DNA from: Acetobacteroides hydrogenigenes
Lineage (GTDB): Bacteria > Bacteroidota > Bacteroidia > Bacteroidales > ZOR0009
Reading direction: 5' to 3'
NCBI RefSeq assembly: GCF_004340205.1
Contig: NZ_SLWB01000007.1
Coordinates: 143,271-207,270, forward strand
Length of the DNA: 64,000 nt
Shown piece after piece: positions 61,414 through 64,000 of the stretch. The notes under the pieces were generated by a model, which saw only the letters and a program-made list of their open reading frames with translations, ran no database searches and was not told where the DNA came from. The translations under genes were made by a program, and so were the position numbers. How positions within the stretch are numbered: position 1 is the stretch's first letter; the number at the start of each line of letters is the position of its first letter.

Positions 61414-61480
61414 GTATTATTTGAACTATTTCATAGTCCAAAAACAAATATTCTTAGGAAGTGTAAGTTATTTGATGTGT

Positions 61481-61894
61481 TTAATAGAGAATCGTAGCTG
61501 TAACTCTTCGGCTTCCACCGTGCCGACGAAACTCGCATAGGTAGATGCCCTGCCAGGTACCCAGCTTAAGCTTGTGATTGCTAATAGGAATGTTGATGGA
61601 TACCCCAAACGTGGAGGCTTTTATGTGTGCGGGCATATCGTCGGCGCCCTCGTCGACGTGGGTGTAGTGTGGGTAGCTTTCGGGTATCCAGCTATCGACA
61701 AATGTTTCGAAGTCGGTGCGGACCGATGGATCGGCATTCTCGTTGATGGATAGCGCTGCCGATGTGTGATGTATAAATAGGTTGAGCAGGCCGCTTTCGG
61801 GCAGCAATGGGGCTACCTTATCCTGGATAGTCCGGGTGATTAGGTGAAACCCTTTGGGGTAGGGCGGAAGCGCTATCTCTACCTGTGCTACCAT
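61481..61894 (-). CDS. YjbQ-family (UPF0047) protein
   Basis: A 137-residue protein of the YjbQ/UPF0047 family, some of which complement thiamine-phosphate synthase loss. The signature 'NLFIHHTSAALSINENADPSVRTD' in the middle and 'SWIPESYPHYTHVDEGADDMPAHIKAS' include the conserved His and Glu residues that bind metal. C-terminal 'LGTWQGIYLCEFRRHGGSRRV' is highly conserved. It follows the arsenate-reductase-like gene by two bases on the same strand, suggesting co-transcription. The cellular role is not settled. Confidence 0.9.
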   Translation of the reverse strand: MVAQVEIALPPYPKGFHLITRTIQDKVAPLLPESGLLNLFIHHTSAALSINENADPSVRTDFETFVDSWIPESYPHYTHVDEGADDMPAHIKASTFGVSINIPISNHKLKLGTWQGIYLCEFRRHGGSRRVTATILY

Positions 61895-61896
61895 TG

Positions 61897-62319
61897 CTAG
61901 TAAAGCTTACGTATGTACTGGTGGGCAAAATCGAAACAGTAGTTCTCTATCTCATCCCTTATACGGGCGTAGTTAGCGTCGGTTTCCTTTGCGTTGGCAC
62001 CCTGCTGGGGCTTGTCGAAGGGTTGTACTATAACCTTAGGCGTACCCTTAAGCTCTATACCGTCTAAAGAAGCCGGCTCGAAAACGTAAAGTACGAAGTC
62101 GTACTCCTCGCCGTTAACCTCTTCTATAGACTTGCTAACGTGCCTCGATATATCGATAATGGCATTCGACATGGAGTTGGCGGCATGTAAGTCTACGGGC
62201 TGCTTGGTAAGCCCTGCGCTCACCACCTCGGCATGGTTTCGGGTGTAGTAACGCATCCAACCCTCGGCCATCTGCGAGCGGCAGGCGTTATCTTCTCCTA
62301 TAATAAGTATCTTTTTCAT
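61897..62319 (-). CDS. Low-molecular-weight phosphatase/arsenate reductase-like protein, catalytic Cys lost
   Basis: A 140-residue protein of the low-molecular-weight protein tyrosine phosphatase/ArsC fold. In active members the N-terminal loop reads C-x5-R-S; here it reads 'IGEDNACRSQMAEGW', so the nucleophilic Cys is replaced by Gly while the Cys next to Arg and the R-S-Q-M-A-E-G run are kept. The acid-loop DP and the resolving cysteines of ArsC are not evident. It is therefore likely inactive as a phosphatase or arsenate reductase and may bind a phosphorylated ligand. Start ATG 62319 is preferred (an in-frame ATG at 62331 exists). Confidence 0.8.
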   Translation of the reverse strand: MKKILIIGEDNACRSQMAEGWMRYYTRNHAEVVSAGLTKQPVDLHAANSMSNAIIDISRHVSKSIEEVNGEEYDFVLYVFEPASLDGIELKGTPKVIVQPFDKPQQGANAKETDANYARIRDEIENYCFDFAHQYIRKLY

Positions 62320-62491
62320 ATCAAGTTTCAATCGGAAGTTAAACGAATGAGATGGAGTTAGATGAAGTTAAAAGAATTAAAACGAGAGAAGGTAACATTC
62401 GTTCCCTTTTGATGAGAGGGTAAAGGGATGGAAGCTGTTTCGCACTTCCCACATCTAATGTCTAAAATCTAATATCTCACATCTCGACTAT

Positions 62492-62519
62492 AAAAAAATA
62501 CCCTCGGTATAGGAGGGTA
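62492..62519 (-). terminator. Terminator of the 75-residue RHH-like gene
   Basis: TACCCTC (62499-62505) pairs with GAGGGTA (62513-62519); the minus strand continues into seven T's (A's at 62492-62498). Confidence 0.82.
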
Positions 62520-62537
62520 CGTTATATCGATACGTGC

Positions 62538-62765
62538 TTAGAATAGGCGTGGATGATCTTGCTCCAGCTTCTGTAGAACAGCCGTAATGATCGTTTCGCG
62601 GAAGAACTTACCACGATTCTGAATCTTGTACTTGTTGCAAAAGAACTCAACGGTGCTCATCTCCGAGCTGTTGAATACTACAGTTTGACGGTAAATCCTC
62701 TTGCTGCGCATAGCAATCGGTGTTCCGAGCGAGTTTCTTCTCTGTAGGTTACTAACAAGGGCCAT
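62538..62765 (-). CDS. Ribbon-helix-helix-like small protein
   Basis: A 75-residue protein with start ATG 62765 (MALVSNLQRRNSLGTP). The segment 'KRIYRQTVVFNSSEMSTVEFFCNKYKIQ' followed by 'NRGKFFRETIITAVLQKLEQDHPRLF' has the strand-helix-helix pattern of Arc/MetJ-type DNA-binding proteins and matches a small family conserved in Bacteroidales. Extension upstream to 62807 lacks conservation. It is transcribed alone and ends in a clear terminator. A regulatory or nucleoid role is inferred. Confidence 0.75.
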   Translation of the reverse strand: MALVSNLQRRNSLGTPIAMRSKRIYRQTVVFNSSEMSTVEFFCNKYKIQNRGKFFRETIITAVLQKLEQDHPRLF

Positions 62766-63007
62766 TTCTATACAGGTTATATTAGCAATTCGTTGACTTA
62801 TCGGCAAAGTAAGCCTTTTTGCGGCATTTAAAAAAGAGTTTTCAACAAAGTTATTAACAGGTTATAAACAATTTTTAAACAGGGTGTGATGACTTTTCTG
62901 CCGTTTCGCTGTTAGATGGCTATACAATACCGGATTGCTGCCATCATCGGCAAGCATTGTCGAACGCAAGGATGGCGGTAAAAAACAACGATTTAGGAGG
63001 GTTGATA

Positions 63008-63559
63008 ATGAAAGCCACACAACAGCTGAAAGACGAGCACGAAGGCATTAAGCTAATGCTTCGAATTATGGAAAAGATTGCCATGGACGTGGAGCAAGGC
63101 AAAGTGCCCAATACGGCCCATTGCGAAAGGATAATCGATTTCCTAAAGGGCTTTGCCGATAGGTGCCATCACGGCAAAGAAGAGGATATTCTATTTCCAG
63201 AGCTGGTAAAGCATGGTATACCCAACGAGGGTGGCCCTGTTGGGGTGATGCTTAACGAGCATGTAATGGGAAGGGAGTATATCAAGGCGCTAGCTGATGC
63301 CGTTGAAGAGCTTAAGGCTGGAAACATGCATGCTGCTACGAGCTTTGTTGATGCGGCAAGGGGATACGTTCAGCTTCTTAGGGCCCATATCGAGAAGGAA
63401 AACAACGTGCTATTTATGATGGCCGACAAGGTGCTGGACGAGAAGGAGCAATCGGCGCTCTTCGACGCTTTCGAAAGGTTAGAAGCCGAAAAAATTGGTG
63501 TGGGTAAGCACGAAGAGTACCATAAGCTGCTTAAAGAGCTTAAAGATGCTTACCTTTAG
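63008..63559 (+). CDS. Hemerythrin-domain protein
   Basis: A 183-residue four-helix protein with a hemerythrin (HHE) di-iron site. Ligand-type residues are seen as 'KDEHEGIKLML' (helix 1), 'CHHGKEEDILFPEL' (helix 2), 'NEHVMGREY' (helix 3) and 'RAHIEKENNVLF' (helix 4). Such proteins handle O2, NO or iron in anaerobes. The start ATG 63008 is fixed by a strong AGGAGGG Shine-Dalgarno at about 62995-63001. It is followed 33 bases later by a ferredoxin gene, with which it may work. Confidence 0.9.
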   Translation: MKATQQLKDEHEGIKLMLRIMEKIAMDVEQGKVPNTAHCERIIDFLKGFADRCHHGKEEDILFPELVKHGIPNEGGPVGVMLNEHVMGREYIKALADAVEELKAGNMHAATSFVDAARGYVQLLRAHIEKENNVLFMMADKVLDEKEQSALFDAFERLEAEKIGVGKHEEYHKLLKELKDAYL

Positions 63560-63592
63560 AATTAGCTAGTACTTACAAAAAAAAACAAAGCT

Positions 63593-63784
63593 ATGGCAAT
63601 ATCAAAAGTTTGGGTAGAAGAGGACTGCATTGCATGTGGGCTATGCGTTGAAATTTGTCCGGAAGTATTTGTGCTGAAGGACATCTCGACAGTAATAGAA
63701 GGCGTAAGCTATTCCGACCACGAAGCGAAAATCAAGGAGGCTGCAGAAAGCTGCCCGGTTAGCGTAATTAAGTACACGGAGTAG
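63593..63784 (+). CDS. Small single-cluster 4Fe-4S ferredoxin
   Basis: A 63-residue ferredoxin. 'EDCIACGLCVEICPEVF' supplies three ligands and 'AAESCPVSVI' the fourth Cys, the single-cluster type. Length and the acidic composition are normal. It probably serves redox partners including the adjacent hemerythrin. The stop at 63784 abuts the third copy of the modular dispersed element. Confidence 0.92.
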   Translation: MAISKVWVEEDCIACGLCVEICPEVFVLKDISTVIEGVSYSDHEAKIKEAAESCPVSVIKYTE

Positions 63785-64000
63785 GTTTATTGGTCTTCGG
63801 CCAAGGCCACCATGTTTACGGAGTAAGGCTGATACTTCGAGGTTGGGTTGCTTGCCGTTGGTTGGTTTGCTGAGATAAACGCGACTATTGCACCATAGCA
63901 ACACGTTATCCCCTTTTACCTTTAAGAAATGACAAAAGAAGGTGTTTGATTGTTCTTGAGGAAAAGAAGACCAAGAGGGAAATGAGTTTAATCCCCTAGG
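63785..64000. repeat. Modular dispersed element, copy C (partial)
   Basis: Directly after the ferredoxin stop, 'GGCCaaGGCC' (63799-63808) lies in a hairpin, followed by 'gtttacggag' (63814-63823) and 'ggttgggttgcttgccgttggttgg', closely matching the tails of copies A and B. Then comes 'cacgttatcc' (63902-63911) as beside copy A. No gene is seen; the right edge cuts the region. Confidence 0.65.

Overview
The window is chromosomal DNA from an anaerobic member of the Bacteroidota, most likely order Bacteroidales but not obviously a Bacteroides. The evidence is the gene set: OstA beside SurA, DUF3127, DUF2795 and DUF3108 proteins, and an Rnf complex beside a two-subunit indolepyruvate oxidoreductase. 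Promoter-like TAnnTTTG boxes and generally weak Shine-Dalgarno sequences agree. No rRNA, tRNA, CRISPR array, prophage or insertion sequence was recognised, and the exact taxon cannot be fixed by eye.

Layout. 1-383 is the 5' part of an unknown gene. 1302-11254 is a defence island on the plus strand: type I restriction-modification hsdR-hsdM-hsdS, then mcrB-mcrC, then an ArdC-like zinc peptidase and an unknown 179-residue protein. 11314-20129 holds an RluA-type pseudouridine synthase, a 1.2 kb repeat-filled gap, a helix-hairpin-helix protein, a sigZ plus metal-permease unit, a sialidase-like exported protein and a MetP/MetS-type amino-acid transporter pair whose 39-residue small subunit is easily missed. 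20589-24614 has two exported FKBP isomerases, a cyclophilin, a DUF3127 protein and an SDR epimerase. 24757-33095 has an ADP-forming acyl-CoA synthetase, a membrane sensor without an output domain, a nitronate-monooxygenase-like flavoprotein and a paired M16 protease. 33261-43180 carries rel, a Fur-family regulator, purA, an MFS transporter, recQ and guaB. 43623-47478 is an envelope-biogenesis operon (SurA-like lipoprotein, surA, ostA). 47504-49903 is a minus-strand cluster (DUF2795, cobalamin adenosyltransferase, LolD-like ABC ATPase, methyltransferase), followed by recG and a DUF3108 protein. 53586-58999 is rseC-rnfBCDGEA, convergent with iorAB (59134-61367). The right end has YjbQ, a degenerate arsenate-reductase-like protein, a ribbon-helix-helix-like protein, a hemerythrin and a ferredoxin.

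How the genes may work together: IorAB oxidises aromatic 2-oxoacids to aryl-CoA and reduces ferredoxin, the ADP-forming acyl-CoA synthetase can harvest the thioester as ATP, and Rnf can turn reduced ferredoxin into an ion gradient. This suggests amino-acid fermentation, fed perhaps by the MetP/MetS transporter; it is an inference from gene content.

The most unusual content lies between genes. Five gaps carry tandem arrays with exact periods of 14, 21, 41, 42 and 42 bp. A modular dispersed element occurs twice near 13.1-13.8 kb and partly at 63.8 kb, with hairpins whose arms change in a compensating way between copies. Protein-level oddities include loss of the catalytic cysteine in the ArsC-like protein, a five-cysteine tail on SigZ, an IorA without its ferredoxin domain, and an SSB-like acidic tip on the DUF3127 protein.
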